This document shows positions 35,381-48,439 of a DNA stretch of 64,000 nt, one piece after another. How positions within the stretch are numbered: the first letter of the stretch is position 1; every line of letters starts with the position of its first letter. Both the position numbers and the translations under genes were made by a program. Source of the stretch: Amyelois transitella (lineage: Eukaryota; Arthropoda; Insecta; Lepidoptera; Pyralidae); contig NC_083518.1 in NCBI RefSeq assembly GCF_032362555.1, positions 3,546,501 through 3,610,500 of the forward strand, given 5' to 3'. The notes beneath the pieces were generated by a model. It saw nothing but the letters and a program-made list of their open reading frames with translations, had not been told where the DNA came from and ran no database searches.

Positions 35381-36345
35381 TCATTCATCATAATAATATT
35401 TCGGCGGTGGAGTAGTATCATCAATCTGAATGGACACAATGTGACGACCAGGCACCATCACTAGTCCTAGTACCCTGGGTTCCTCCATCTCCCCTCCACT
35501 GTTTTTGAGATACTCTGAACAGGCCCCTGTAATAACAAATAATTTCTGATAAAATGAACATGACAAATAAACAAACCAATGTTGTCTTGCTATTCAACGG
35601 TAGACTATCTATAGTTTGCCAATGCTTAACCTGAGAGCAATGCTGTAAGTACATTGAGCCACATAGAAAGAATAACACCTTTGTATCTTATGATGAAAGT
35701 GAATATCATAAAGAAAAGTTGTAGTTTCTATGTAACCCTCTTAGGAAAAAATTAGATTTTATAATATCATTGACAGTATCTATCAATCTGTGTGGTTTCA
35801 GCCACTTTAGAATAGAAGCACTGCATCTTTTTCTCACAGATGTTGTTAAACGCAACTTAGGGATAGGCATATAAACTTGAAATTCTTCTTGTAGGCTAGA
35901 AAACTGTCACAATTTGAATCTCAATTCCATCATTAAGCCATAGTTAGCTGAACATGACCTTTTAGTATTTTCAGAACAGTTGCCTGTAAACAGGGATATT
36001 GAGGTGATGTACATGAATGTATAATGTATGAATAGACCTATATGTGCCTACTGTCAATAATCTGTAATCAACAGAGTAAATTTTACCCAAAATAACATTA
36101 GCATCTCTATCTGTGCAGAGGAAGACTCCGATAAGCACGCGACCATCAGTCATTTCAATCCTGAAGTTCATATTGAGCCACTTTCGAAGCTTCGCCTTCC
36201 CATCTGTGAAGTCCACATCCTGAAAAATAGTGGGACATCAAAAATTTGAACTTAAGGAATTCAATTTAGTAGATATAATTTCGATATAGCTTACTTTTTG
36301 GGAATCGCTGGGCCGGATTGGTTCTGATTGCTCAAAGTCAGTCAT
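35381..36345 (-). CDS. NAA38: NatC auxiliary subunit NAA38 (LSMD1)
   Basis: An Sm-like protein that joins NAA30 and NAA35 in the NatC complex, which acetylates N-termini starting with Met plus a hydrophobic residue. Three coding exons on the minus strand: 36,295-36,345, 36,087-36,219 and 35,381-35,526, with matching phases, giving 109 residues. The LSM fold signature is clear: [21 protein letters not shown] (about 36-56), ANVILG, and the Sm2-like [18 protein letters not shown]. These match human LSMD1 closely. The N-terminus ([17 protein letters not shown]) is acidic and short. A CCTTATCAG acceptor just upstream suggests a further untranslated exon. The second intron carries a family A retroposon. 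Confidence 0.94.
35853..36015 (+). repeat. Family A retroposon in NAA38 intron
   Basis: A diverged copy (TTAGGGATAGGCATATAAAC ... TTTGAATCTCAATTCCATC ... ACAGGGATATTGAGGTGATG) lies antisense to the gene. Confidence 0.65.
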
Positions 36346-37381
36346 AATGTTTATGGAAGTTCCCTGATAAGGAAAGTTTAATATCAAAATTATTGTGGAA
36401 TATAAAAAGAAAGTACTGATAAATGTTAATTGTGTATTTCTTTTCAAAACATTAAATTTTACCTCACAGATAAAAAAATAGTTTCACCTGGCCGCAAGGA
36501 TCACAAACTAAATAGAGATACAAGAACTTTAGGGATGGCGGATTATCAAGCCCAAAATATCGATATTTTGAATCGATGTGCAGTATAGAATCAATCCAGG
36601 GAATCAATGTTTTACCCTTGAAAATCTTAGATTTTTTAAGTTTAGATATGAAGCATTGGAACATTTAACTTCTATTCTTTATATTCTTTTATACATTTTG
36701 GAAATAAAATTCTTTTCTTTCATACCTGATCTGACGTTGACATGGTAAAAAAATTATTGTTATTATGGAATTCCCTAGACAAAAAAAATATTTTATTGGT
36801 AAGAAATCAGTTATTATGATATCTACCTATCTTGTTTTTCATAAAAATGGATATATATTTACATTATACATGCAAACTTTTAAAAAAAACTTAATTATGG
36901 ATTTAATTGTGAATCGATACAGCAGCTACGAATCAAATTAATTTAAAAATCTATCTTTTCGGAAATAATTGCCATCCCTATTTCCAGATATCCTAATATC
37001 ATTGACTTGACTTATTTTCCCGTAACGAAATTTAGAAATAATGACACATTTCTTTTTTATGATTGACACACTTGTTGCATTTGCATACATTTCTTACGTC
37101 ACAGATTTCGGCCGGGACCGGGACTAACACTGACGAATCGTACCTGAGTATGGGCTGTCACTGTCATTGCCAGGATGTCAACGTCAAGCAAAATATTAAA
37201 AAAGTTTATGCTGTACAAAACAAATTTAATCTTCGCAAAACAAAATGATATTTCCAAAATTGTATCGATTAAATCATTTATTTCTATAATTATGATTGAA
37301 ATATCATTTTAGTGGTTCTTCGTATCATATAATGCATATATTCAATTCACTATACATCTACATGATTGTTGTCACATCACA
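36346..37381. promoter_or_regulatory. Divergent promoter region, NAA38 and zinc-finger gene
   Basis: About 1 kb separates the two start codons. A CRE-like TTACGTCACAG lies at about 37,093, followed by a GC-richer block to about 37,170 that probably marks a transcription start for the zinc-finger gene. A 66-codon minus-strand frame (36,464-36,664) has no family similarity and is not called a gene. Confidence 0.4.
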
Positions 37382-38932
37382 ATGGATCCAAATTTGTGCC
37401 GAGTATGTTTGTGTAAAACTGGTACCGTATCTCTATTTGGAAACCAGGGTAACATTCAAAATTGTGCCAAGATTATGCGTTGCGTGAACGTAAGTGTAGT
37501 GGAAGGCGATGGTTTACCACATTCGATGTGCGAAGGCTGTGCCATGGAGCTTAGTGTGGCGTACGAGTTCGTCCTAAAATGCGAAACATCTGATAAGGCG
37601 CTCCGTTGCGTGGCCACAGATAACTTCTCCGATGTCGACGCTAAGATCGAACTAGAAGATATCAATGGAGAAGACATTAAAAATGAACTTGATTTTATTG
37701 ATTATGATAGTGATCAACTATTAGACACTATTAAACAAGATTATTCAGAAACCCAACTTTTGAGGAGTAAAACAGAGAAATCAAAAGTGAATAAAAGGTT
37801 TGAGATTGAATCTGAACCAGATAATATAAGAAACAGTGTACAAAGGGACCTTGAACAATTTACAGACATATTAGAATCTTATAAGAAACAAGAATCTGAT
37901 CATAAAAAAAATAATAATTTAGCCAATGAAAGAAAAAAACAGAGACGGTCCAATAGAGGACCAAGGAGTTGTGAAGTGTGTGGGCTGGTGACTGCTTGCC
38001 AGTCTGCACTTGATATTCACATGCGCACACATACTGGAGAGAAACCATTCCAATGTAACATTTGTAAAGCCCAGTTTAGGAATAAAGGAGGCTTGAAAAG
38101 TCACATAGAATCCCGACACTCATTCAATAGAGAGAAAAAATTCACATGTGAAATGTGTGGCAGTAGCTTTTATAGGAAAAATGATATAATAATACATATG
38201 AGAACACATACTAATGAGAAACCTTATGTTTGTTCTTATTGCCCTCGTAGGTTTAGACAGATTGCTTGTCTAATACGTCACAGGCGTAGTCACACTGGAG
38301 AGAAGCCATATTCTTGTGCGATTTGTAATAAAAAGTTTGCTGACAAATATTTTGTTAAAAAGCATTTGATTGTGCATAGTGATGAAAAGAAATACTCATG
38401 TCACTTGTGCAACAAGTCTATGAAGACCAGAAGTGCATTGAATACCCATTTGAATTTGCATAAAAATCAGAAACAGAATATTTGCAGTTTCTGCGGGGCT
38501 GCTTTCAATATGAAAGGGAATTTGCAGACTCACATCCGCAGGTTACACTCTGAAAAGTCAGGCATATGTAGTGTTTGCTTGAAAACCTTTCCTGATGTAG
38601 AGGAGCATATGAGAAAGCATACTGGAGAGAAGCCTTTCGCATGCAAGCTGTGTAACCAACAATATGCTACAGAGCGTAGTCTAAAACAGCACACTGCCTT
38701 TAAACATGAGAACGCTGAAAAGTTTAAGTGTTCCATAGGAGATTGCACGAGAACATTCCCCACAGCTATGATGCTCGAGTTCCATCTCCTTAAACAACAC
38801 ACGAACAACACCCCTTACATTTGTCATCACTGTTCTCGAGGATTCTTCCGCACTTGTGACCTTTCTCGTCATTTAAGAGTCAGCCACATGGATCTCCAAT
38901 TGAAAGAACCATTAAATAAAACTGTTTACTAA
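37382..38932 (+). CDS. ZAD C2H2 zinc-finger transcription factor
   Basis: A DNA-binding regulator of the insect ZAD family, intronless in its coding part, 516 residues. The N-terminal zinc-finger-associated domain uses C6, C9, C50 and C53 and normally mediates dimerisation. An acidic linker (about 75-180) and a basic patch ([11 protein letters not shown]) precede about eleven C2H2 fingers from residue 197 to 502. Several are joined by classic TGEKP linkers (HTGEKPF, HTGEKPY). The eighth ([18 protein letters not shown]) is short, and the tenth has a wider cysteine spacing (CSIGDC). The family expands independently in each insect order, so a one-to-one name is unsafe. It likely binds a long GC-containing site through an array of linked fingers. 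Confidence 0.93.
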   Translation: MDPNLCRVCLCKTGTVSLFGNQGNIQNCAKIMRCVNVSVVEGDGLPHSMCEGCAMELSVAYEFVLKCETSDKALRCVATDNFSDVDAKIELEDINGEDIKNELDFIDYDSDQLLDTIKQDYSETQLLRSKTEKSKVNKRFEIESEPDNIRNSVQRDLEQFTDILESYKKQESDHKKNNNLANERKKQRRSNRGPRSCEVCGLVTACQSALDIHMRTHTGEKPFQCNICKAQFRNKGGLKSHIESRHSFNREKKFTCEMCGSSFYRKNDIIIHMRTHTNEKPYVCSYCPRRFRQIACLIRHRRSHTGEKPYSCAICNKKFADKYFVKKHLIVHSDEKKYSCHLCNKSMKTRSALNTHLNLHKNQKQNICSFCGAAFNMKGNLQTHIRRLHSEKSGICSVCLKTFPDVEEHMRKHTGEKPFACKLCNQQYATERSLKQHTAFKHENAEKFKCSIGDCTRTFPTAMMLEFHLLKQHTNNTPYICHHCSRGFFRTCDLSRHLRVSHMDLQLKEPLNKTVY

Positions 38933-39690
38933 AAATTGTACTTGGTTTTAAAGTAAAATAATTAGTTTGTATGAACTACTCATATATTAACATTACCTCG
39001 TATTTTTATTTATGGAATAAGCTAGTCAATATTTCATAATAAAGCATATACTTCAAATATCTCTTTTTTTCATCATGATTTAATTCATTACAAAAAGTCA
39101 ATTTTTTAATTGTTAAAAGCATATTTACATTTGAAATTAATATGATCCACAGTTATATATACTGTATCAATGTAATCATTTATTGTAAGTATATTTTATT
39201 TTTGGGTAAATATATTCATGGGTCATGAAAGTAGCAAAATTTTTACAACTAAGTACTATTTATTAATATTCAAAATTATTTTTGAATGGAGCTTACCCAA
39301 AATACATTTTATGATTCAAATGGTTTCCTATCTTTTCAATTCAATTGGTATCAAGTCTGTAAAAACAAAATGCAGTAAATAGTGTTGTCGCCCTACTTGG
39401 CACATTTATTTTTTACTGATTTAACCCTGTGACAGCCCGGCATTTCATTGTGTCTCGATTATCTTATTAGGGTACAACATGGCTCCATTAAGTAGATATC
39501 CTGAATCCTGCGCCCTCTTCCTGTGGACATACGACCCCACGAAACCCAATAGCGCGGAAATCCGCCACCGGCCTGTCGCGTAGCAAAGTTTCAAACAGGC
39601 GCACTTTTAGACGGCAAAACAGTATGCGGTCGGTAAAACAACACCAGGTGTTTTGAGGTGTTATGCCCCTTTCTCTTTTCTATAGGCGGC
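38933..39690. other. Intergenic, AT-rich then GC-richer
   Basis: The left part holds the zinc-finger gene's 3' UTR, with an AATAAA at about 39,040. The right part from about 39,420 becomes GC-richer, with no open frame, and leads into the promoter of the next gene. Confidence 0.45.
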
Positions 39691-39918
39691 TCTTTATCAG
39701 GCCCTCTCACTCTCGCGCCAATTAGGCGAGTGAGGTGAGTGATACGCGCGGCGCACAGAGGACGTTAGCCCGCGTCGGCCCTCCGTAGCGCACGTCCTCT
39801 CGATCGCTACAATCGTTCCGCAACCGTGGCAGGTGTCGGTGCCGTGATGTTCAAACCGTGAAGTTACATGTGTGCTTAACTTTACATTTTTCGGATATCG
39901 GATTGCCGGAATTCCGCA
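39691..39918 (+). promoter_or_regulatory. GC-rich promoter and 5' leader
   Basis: A CpG-rich block in an AT-rich region (CGCGCGGCGCACAGAGGACG, CGCGTCGGCCCTCCGTAGCG) lies directly before the predicted start codon at 39,919. Such blocks mark active 5' ends in insect genes. No TATA box is evident, so initiation is likely dispersed or initiator-driven. Confidence 0.55.
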
Positions 39919-42900
39919 ATGGGAGAAGTGAGTACTGTTTGGTCATTGTCTTTTTCGGAATGCGAGCGTGATCCAGTTTAGATCGGCCGCTCTTGCGCCT
40001 AGTTTAGCGATTGTGATCGCTAGGTTCGCAGGTCGACGGCATGGGATGCAGGTCAACGGTGCGCCGTTCGAGGCGAGAACGGTCACTCGCTCTTGTAGGC
40101 TCCTCTGGATCAATTAGCGCTTTTGTACATACTTTCGCGAGAAATTGATGGTGTGCAAGTTTGGGAATGTATGTCGATGTAAGCCCGGTAGAAAGCTCTG
40201 GCCCGGCGCCGGCAAATGGCCACATCGCCAAAACCATTCCAGATTAAACAATGAACAGTTACACATCTGATAACGCACTTATCTCTGATATTGTTATATT
40301 TTATTTATTGCTATCGAATGTTCTTGTAACAAAAGGCTGGCTTGTTATCTATCGATATGAATAAGTACTGGAATCGGCTTATAATTTAACGATAACGGCA
40401 AAATAACAAAATATTGGTAGGTACCTAATAATCACAATCGCATAGGTACCCTGTTACGTATCCCATAAACTCTGTTAATTTTTTTAATTTTTTACATCGC
40501 CTTTGAGTTAAAATCCACATTTTTATGGTACTTAATAAAACGTTCCTTTTTAAATAAGTAAAAGTGGGTAAAATAAAAAATTCTTGCCTTGTCCATAAGA
40601 AACTAAATAAATTTGTACTACCTAGTAGGTTTCGTTATTACGTGGGTAGATATTATTGAAAATAAATCCGGCGCTTTTCTAGAGAACGCCCGCGGGTTGG
40701 GGTGTCCTCTCTTATAGGGGCTCCTTAATTACATTTTATATCTGTTAACCAAAGCGGTTTGCGCTGTGTCTTATATGTCGGTCAATCAGTCTGTGTTTTC
40801 CCTTATATTAATAAATTTATTACGATGTTATTCTTTGCTATAATGTTGTACTAGATTTTACCCGCAGCTTAGAGCCACCTAGGTACAAAAGAAAACAGGT
40901 TTTTCGCAATTCATTCGCAACGCAATTCCACAGGAACTAAAGATTTTACCGGGATAAAAAAATCCCTATGTCCTTCTCTAGACTCTAATTTAATATACGC
41001 AAAATTCAAGAAGATTGGTTCAGTAGATAACGGTTGAAGGGAAAACAAACAAACAGATAAACTTACTTTCGAATTTACCATAATTTACCTACTTAGTTCG
41101 CATAAGTAATATTGCGTCACACACTATGTCCGTATATGTCGTGCGTAGGTCAACGTGTGCAATTTCTGCGATGCGACACACCCGGCGTGACCTCTTTCAT
41201 GAAAACGCAATCATTTTCCAAGACATGACACTTAATATACTAATGTATATGTAGTCAGTCGTGATTATATGAATGAGATTTCATAAAAAGACAACCGCCA
41301 GTCGGAATCTTTTCTATAATGTATGATTATTATCAAACAACAGACATTATTACTTCTAAATGCATTAATATTAGTGGATAATTTTAATGTGTCACTGCTA
41401 ATAGTTACGCTTTCATTTTCAAAGTGTAGGTACTTAGTATCTATAGTACTTAGATCATATTAAAAAAAACTAGTTACGATATTACCATCTTTTTAAATGT
41501 TTTGCTACACGAAACCAATTGCAAATGACACATTACAAATACCCAAACGACTGCAAAATGAAACTCAATATTTTATTATTTAAAAGGCCTTCGCATGCAC
41601 ATTCTATCATCATTTTACATTAGAATAAAAATAAAGTTAGGTATATTTAATACATTAGTACCTATTTGTCAAAAAGCTACAAACTGCCTAAGCACTTAAC
41701 CCCCTTGAGGCTAGCGTCTCCTCCAAGAAACAGAACGGGACGTTCTTCAGCGGCAGGAAGATGCTGACCGATTGACTGACACCAACGCACAGACAAAACC
41801 GATGGGTCTAGAGATCTGAAATGTGGGTTCCTTTCGGTCAAAAGGTGGACTAAGAGCAGGATATCCCAGAATGTTGACGGAAAGGGATCTTTACAAAAGG
41901 TTTGGCTTGACACGAGCGAAGCCGGCAAGCGTACTCTTAATTACCATTTAGTAATGAACGTTTAAAGGAAATAACTCGTGTTGTTCGGTTGGACGACTTC
42001 ATAGCATTTGATTTTGATAAGATTTTGCACGTGCAATGCATGCTAAATTAGAAATAGTACTCACTAACGGCTATATTACTACGTTGAGCAGGGAAATAGT
42101 TTACCATTGCAATCGAAGGAATGTTTTGTTTTTTAGGGGCAAACGTTGTGTAAGTTTGTATGTTAATTTTGTAGGCATAAATTTATTTTTCTCTTGCTCA
42201 CCAACTTGGGCCTCATCCTGCGTACCACCAGGCAGATTAAGGCAGTACAATATGTTATAAGAAGAAAAGTAATATTTGTATGAATACTTGGAAATTATCA
42301 TGATTGTGGATATTTTGTTTTTAACTATTAGGTACCTACTCACTTAAAATATAGGAGAACAAAATCTGAAAAAAAAGATTTCGTCTAAAATTCTTAATAA
42401 TTTATAATTCAGTGGTCTTTATGGTTCAGTGGCGCAGAAAATTGTACTGTATCTATGTGTTAATGTATCTAATTAAAGTTTGTTTTATAAAACTTGGTAT
42501 CGAAACTACCTATTGATTGATAAATTACTCTTTTTCGTCATGGCCATAATCCAACTCCTGTGTCACAAAATGAAGTTAATGGAATTTTTCTTTTCTTTTA
42601 CAGTCATTATTGAAGGAAGATCCCCTCTCCAGGATCCAGAGGGAAATCATTGAGGTTACAGAAAGAGAACGGGAATTCAAAGAGGGACACTTCAGGATAA
42701 ACAGACTTTTGTCAGAATCTACTATCAATGTTAACCATCAGAATGGCCATGTCAACGGAGATGATGATATCAAACCCCAAAAAGCTCTCAACAGAGCAGT
42801 ATCCACGTCACATCTACTTGGGCCGATTGCGCCATCTCCGCCTCCCGTCCCTACACTTTTGAATACAAATGGTTACACACGCCGGTTTACTCCCCAAACA

Positions 42901-43497
42901 GGGACGAAAGGTATCATGCAAAGGTTCATAGCAAACAAAGGAAAAATTCCAGTCACTTCTCCAGTAGCATCTTCCCCGACAGCTGTCCTAACACCTCCTC
43001 TTAGTATACCTATATCTCCGGTCATCACAAGTCCAGTCCAAATGCCTCCAGCCGCTATTACTCGTACACCCGAGGGAAAACCTGTAAGAAAAGGTTTCGT
43101 GCCGGTCGAGGAAAAGATTCAGAAAGAACTGAGGGAAATGAAAGATCGAGAACACGAACTCAAACGTATGAGGAAGAAACAAAAACCTTTCGACCTCGAG
43201 TTCAGCGACTCTGAAACAACATCGGAATCAGACGAAGAAGACATTCCATTGCCTGGCAAGCTAAAGGCAACTAAGTCAATAGGTGAACTATACGAAGCTC
43301 TGAATGAGGAATTACGTTCACCCTCGCCAAGAAACAGTTCTGGACAAGACTCTCTAGGTAGCCTGAAGCCAGCAAAATCGTTGGCACAACTTTGCGATCT
43401 CGAGCCTGGCCAAGAATTCCTTGCTCCAAGTTCGACGAGGTTAATTGCGCAGTGGGAATCCATTATACAACAAAAACAGGAAGCTGGGGCAGCTTAA
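39919..43497 (+). CDS. AKAP2/MISP-like charged-repeat protein
   Basis: Likely a cytoskeleton- or membrane-linked scaffold. Two coding exons: 39,919-39,927 encodes only MGE before the donor GTGAGT, and 42,604-43,497 follows TTTTACAG in phase, giving 300 residues. Two similar charged helices, DPLSRIQREIIEVTERERE near the N-terminus and EEKIQKELREMKDREHELKR in the middle, match the repeated pattern of the AKAP2 C-terminal/MISP family. Between them is a Pro/Ser/Thr-rich disordered stretch (SPVASSPTAVLTPPLSIPIS). After them come an acidic serine cluster (FSDSETTSESDEEDIPLPGK) and a C-terminal amphipathic segment. It probably represents one isoform of a longer locus. The family call is moderate; the exon pairing is inferred. 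Confidence 0.68.
40850..41110 (-). repeat. Family E repeat in intron
   Basis: The plus strand reads ATTTTACCCGCAGCTTAGAG, GGGATAAAAAAATCCCTATG, TTGGTTCAGTAGATAACGG and AACAAACAAACAGATAAAC, the reverse of a repeat very common in moths and butterflies. Sense-orientation pieces lie at 45,935 and 59,715. Confidence 0.65.
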
Positions 43498-45299
43498 TGT
43501 GATATGATAACAACTAGAAGGCTCGTGGATTAAGTGTGTAACATAGGCGTGTTACGCTTATATGTGATTGATTGACTATGAGCAAATGTAAAATCTATCG
43601 ACCACAGAGTGAAATTGATACAAGGCCGAATTAAGTGTCAGTACATTCGGTAATGTTACATTGAAACCTGATACGTGTGTCCTAGCTATAACGAACGTAT
43701 CGCGCAGTGCATACGGGGCGCTAAGGTCATATTACACGCTGCATACATGAGTACAAAATCGTAATAGGTAAGCAGTTTGTGCAAATGCTGAAATTCCGCG
43801 AGTGCCTCAATTTTGCCAATCAATTTTCTTTCGCCGCCTGATCGACAGTGCACCAATTAATTTTCTCCAGATTGTTAACAATGCAAATGATGGTTATCCG
43901 TAGCAGCAATTATCTTGCGCATGCGCGCGTTGGAAAGCGCAGTCAATACATGATGCGAACTCGTCTCCCGAGTGTGAGTAGTATAGTTTCTTCCTATTGT
44001 TCAGTATATCTCCGCTGCTGAAAAACTGGTAGACTATTGTGGGACCGCTTTCCCGCACCGCGGTTGTGCGGCGCCGCGGCTGGCGTATGTAACACGTTGG
44101 CATATTATTTGCTCTCTGTGTTTCTCGATACGTACCTACTGTGAGAAAAATGGTAGCATTCAATTAAAACCCCCAAACAATTGATAGTGAAAGAATACCA
44201 GCGCGCCGTGGGTTGCGATCGTATCTATCGGTAACAATACACTTTCTGCCTACCCTAATTTATTAGTGAGGGTTGTCAGTAAGCAAAAATCGGTATTGTT
44301 TTCTTCTTAATATCTGTCTTAATTTATGAAATCTAAAGGGGGTTACATAGATCACAAGAAAAAGCAAAGAAATGTGTTTACAAACCTGTTTATTGCACCG
44401 TGGTTAAATAACTTATGATTCATTCATTGTTTCCAAAAATAAATTGGAGTAATATTAACATAAAATAATATAATATTATGATGAGTTAGCACGTGTAATT
44501 ACTTGCGTAGGTAATTAGGAAACTGAGGCCATGCGTCGGAACTGGCGTTTGTACTCAAAGCAGGCCTTTGAGCGTTTTAATATGAAATTGTACTTAATTC
44601 CTTATTTATTTTTAATTAATTAATGAATCGCGGGAATATATGATACGAATTTTATTTTAAAATGGGAATGTAACTTGATTTTTGTAAATTGTGTACTAGT
44701 AGTGTATATTATTAACACGGCAACTATATGGACTCTAATGAATTGAAAAGGTCGTTTAAGGGTCGCGGCATACGTGGACCGAGTCCATAGCTCTGCTTTT
44801 TCGGGTAAATCTGGATTTTTGGATTTAAATTACACTAGCACAGCGCTTTCACAATTGTACAAGCGGCCTTAATAAATTGCGTCTAAAATTTAGCATCATA
44901 ATAAATTAGTCAATTTAATTTAATATACATAGTTAATAGATCAAATAATAATTATTGAGATTGATAGCGTTAATTGTTGCAATATTTTTTTACGTACGTG
45001 TTTAAGTTTTGTTTCTATTTAACGTGCCAGGTGGTAAAATTTACTAAATTTATTGTAACTGTGGCCTTATTAGAGAACTGAAATATTATTCCTATATGAG
45101 TACATTTAAATATTTCTCTCTATTGTATACAAATTTTCTGTCAAACCAAGTATTGTGATATGAAATTGCCTTAAAATATAATTACTTAACATTTGTAATG
45201 TTAACATAGAATCCTATCTATTTATGTAAAATACAGCAATTGCTCGTTTTGCGTCTGTGCAGAATCGAGTTGTTATTTATATAAGGTTATTGCAATAAA
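43498..45299 (+). other. Probable 3' UTR of the AKAP2/MISP-like gene
   Basis: No frame of note follows the stop codon. The first plausible polyadenylation signal with a fitting context is AATAAA at 45,294-45,299 (TTGCAATAAATACATTTTCG), implying a UTR of about 1.8 kb. A GC-rich block at 43,900-44,110 (GCGCATGCGCGCG and a CCGCGGTTGTGCGGCGCCGCGG foldback) is unusual for a UTR here and could be a separate regulatory element. Shorter alternatives are possible. Confidence 0.4.
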
Positions 45300-45934
45300 T
45301 ACATTTTCGTAACAGTTGAATACTCCAGATTTTATTATTATCCTTTGCACTAAGCATTTTATCGCTCACACATGAGGATTACATCTAAGAATACCTTGGC
45401 GACCAGAAAAGACGCTCGCCACTTTTTGGGTAGGTATATCTACCAAATACCTAATTTTAGCTTATCTATTCAGTGGTTTGCACTGTATTTAGTTAATCAC
45501 CTTTGCCTATTACTATCGCCTTGATATGATGCCATTTTATAAGAAAAGTTAAATATGTATAAAAATAAAATAACTATTTGCCAACATATATTTTATACTG
45601 TCAAAACTATAACTAACTAAATCATTCTGAAAATTTCGTTGGGTGTTTACAAACCATCTAAGTACCTACCTACTTAATTTTTTTTTCAATACGAGTATGA
45701 CAATGCATGCCATTGATTATAGATTTTCTGGTAAGTAACGGCTTTGTTAACACGTCAAAGCTGTTTCGCAACGGTATTGTTCTGCCACTTCATAATCCGC
45801 CATTCGATATTATATTTCATATCGGAAACAATACCGGCCTCGATCTATAGCGGCGTTGTGGTATCTAGTTGACATAGTTTGGTGACATTAAACTAAATAT
45901 GTATCTTGCTTTCATGGAGGATAACCTATCCTAG

Positions 45935-46125
45935 TCCTACTAATGCGAAAGTTTGTTTGTGCCTATGTGTGTCTATGTTTGTTTATAACTCTTTAGCGCT
46001 AAATCTATTGGACGGATTTTGTTGAAACTTAGTATACGGGTAGAATGTAAAATGAAATAACACACAAGTAGAGTATTTTTTCCAGAAATTCCTACGGGAG
46101 CGAGGTCTCGGATATAAATAGTATA
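45935..46125 (+). repeat. Family E repeat, sense copy
   Basis: It reads CCTACTAATGCGAAAGTTTG, CTATTGGACGGATTTTGTTG and ATTCCTACGGGAGCGAGG, the usual segments of this moth repeat. It has no coding capacity. Confidence 0.7.
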
Positions 46126-46375
46126 TGTTGCCCAGCTATTCAATAATAGCTATAAAACGAAAAGAAATTTCATAAAATGCGTCTTGTAGTTCCAGAGTTT
46201 AGCGTGTAAGTACAAACAGTTAAAACCACATGATTTTTTTCCAAATTCCTTTCATCATTCTATTGCTTAGTCTCAATATAAGCTCACTGTTCACACTCTT
46301 CCTACTATTTCGTTGTTTGAATTGGAAGTCAAAATTTTAATTTAAATAAAGGAAACACGTGTCTAAAATCAGTGC

Positions 46376-46500
46376 AACCGTATCAACTACCTAATGGTCG
46401 GCGTAGGAGCTGCGCCGGCGCACGAATGTCAAGTTCGCGCACCGGTTCGCCTTGGCTGCCGCGCGCCGGCCGTCTTCGAGTCACGGTACGGTGGATCGCA
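46376..46500. other. GC-rich block, possible exon
   Basis: A sharp island of GC (GGAGCTGCGCCGGCGCACGA, CTGCCGCGCGCCGGCCGTCT) lies in AT-rich DNA and is open in several frames on both strands. It ends near CACG|GTACGG, a weak donor. I recognise no peptide. It may be a first exon, a CpG-rich promoter or a piece of a transposon. Confidence 0.3.
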
Positions 46501-46984
46501 TATTCATACGTCAAGCATAACTTATTAGGAGGGATAAGGTTGATGAGGAAATGGTCTATTTCTTCTTACAAATTTATGAGTATGTTTTTATTTTTAATGT
46601 TAGAACATAATTTCATGACTACATAAATCAGTTCGATGATTGAGTAGTGCGGAACGGAAGTTCGTGTGCTTGATTTGAGCTATATAGTTCTTAATCAAAT
46701 ATTTTTTAGGCAATAAACGACAAAAAATTTAAAATCTTAATTATCGCGTTGATGTCTTTTGTACGGTGAAACTAAAAACACTTATGTTTACAATAAAATG
46801 TCTTTATTATTTAATTTATCATCAAAACTATTATAATCAAGGTATTTCCTCATGTTTTGTAAGATATCAAAAAGCCTTCTACGGGTAAGTATACATTGTA
46901 GGGATAAAATAATATTTATAATTCCATATTCGTTATAAAGTATTTTTTTACATTTATACTGACCTTCCTTTTCCGTGGATTTTG

Positions 46985-47150
46985 TACAAGTCAATCAAGG
47001 GAAATAATTATTTTAGGGGAAAACCACAACCCATAACTATTTGAATCTCATTTCCATCATTAAGTTATACTGCTGAACTTGGCCTTCCAGTATTTTCGAG
47101 ACTGTTGACTCTGTCTACCCTGTAAGATAAGGACGTAATCATATGTATGT
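46985..47150 (+). repeat. Family A retroposon copy
   Basis: Diverged segments ACTATTTGAATCTCATTTCC, TCGAGACTGTTGACTCTGTC and TACCCTGTAAGATAAGGACG end in CATATGTATG. The head is lost. Confidence 0.72.
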
Positions 47151-48439
47151 TTATATTTATGGTTAACATTGCAAGTATGCTACAACGGAATGCATGGAGA
47201 AATAAAGTGTTTTTAACAAGTGTATTAAAAACAATAACAAACCAATTATTTTTATTGTTAATAACGTTTTTTACTTAAATTTTAAAGAGCGAAAGTTTCC
47301 CAAACGTTACGAATAAACAGAACTGTAAATAAGTCTTATCTTCAATAAATTTATTTTTAATTAAACATGTTCCTGGAAACGGCATCCAACATCCGCGATA
47401 GCGATCCGTTGATAAGATGCCGTCGATACAAGATTACAGCAATATATTGAAATAGCTGTTATTGGTTACATCACAATGTACATTGTCGCAAAGAACCAAT
47501 TTTTTTTTTTCAAAATCAACAGAAACAATAGTTTATAATGGAATGAAAAGTACCCTATATCCTACTTCAGATTCTTAATTATATGTACGAAAAATTTCAA
47601 AAAGACAAATGAACTTACTTTCGCATTTAATATATTACTCGTAGTAGGGATTATTTTTATGAATTTATAATGATCTCTGTTCCACGGCGGCAATGGTAGC
47701 GGAAAATAGAATTCAACATCTGAGATAGTTATCTGTTGATAAGATTTCAATGATAAAGATTACAGCAATATATTGAAATTGCTGTGCCGTGCGTGCTTCG
47801 CGTTCATTCGGATCTATTTCTTGCCTAATCAAGATTAACGGTGTACCAGACGATAGTTTGGCAATGGCTTGGTATTAAAAAACTGGGCAGAAATACATTT
47901 TTTGTAAATAGTTTGTAACGAGATAACTTTTGTCTGTTGTTCGCCTGATTTACTAGATTTTTTATGTTCGTTACGCATCAATATCAGTTTATCAATATGA
48001 CGTTTAAATATGTGATCTCAAAGTATACAGTTTCAGTAGATACGTTGCTTATTAAGTGGCGCTGAAAATAGTTCGTGGTGAAAAACTAGTATTAATTTAA
48101 TGAATAATTTTCGAATAGATGAATATTAAAAATTCAGTGTTAGTTAGGGTCGCATTTTAAAGTAACCTTTACAATGAATCTTTGAATTTTTGGGAATTTG
48201 GGATGGAATGGGCCTTTCACCTAATGGTTCAACTATGTTCCAGAATTTCCTCTGTTAAAAGGGTCATGGAGTTCAAACGGGAATAACTTTGTAGAAATAT
48301 CACTTAATTGACTAATTGGCTAACATAAATATAAGGTAATACCTGACTAACCCACATCAGTCTGGCAGTTCAACTTGTGGCGAAAAGACAATTTGTTGTA
48401 TGCAAGTCGAAGTTGTATGTAGTATAACAGCATGTTTCG

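Noticed and set aside
41677-41928. 83-codon minus-strand frame in the large intron
   Set aside because: No family match; the DNA looks like a repeat fragment, and no splice sites support it.
43119-43463. 114-codon minus-strand frame
   Set aside because: It lies antisense to the AKAP2/MISP-like exon, and its composition follows from that exon's codons.
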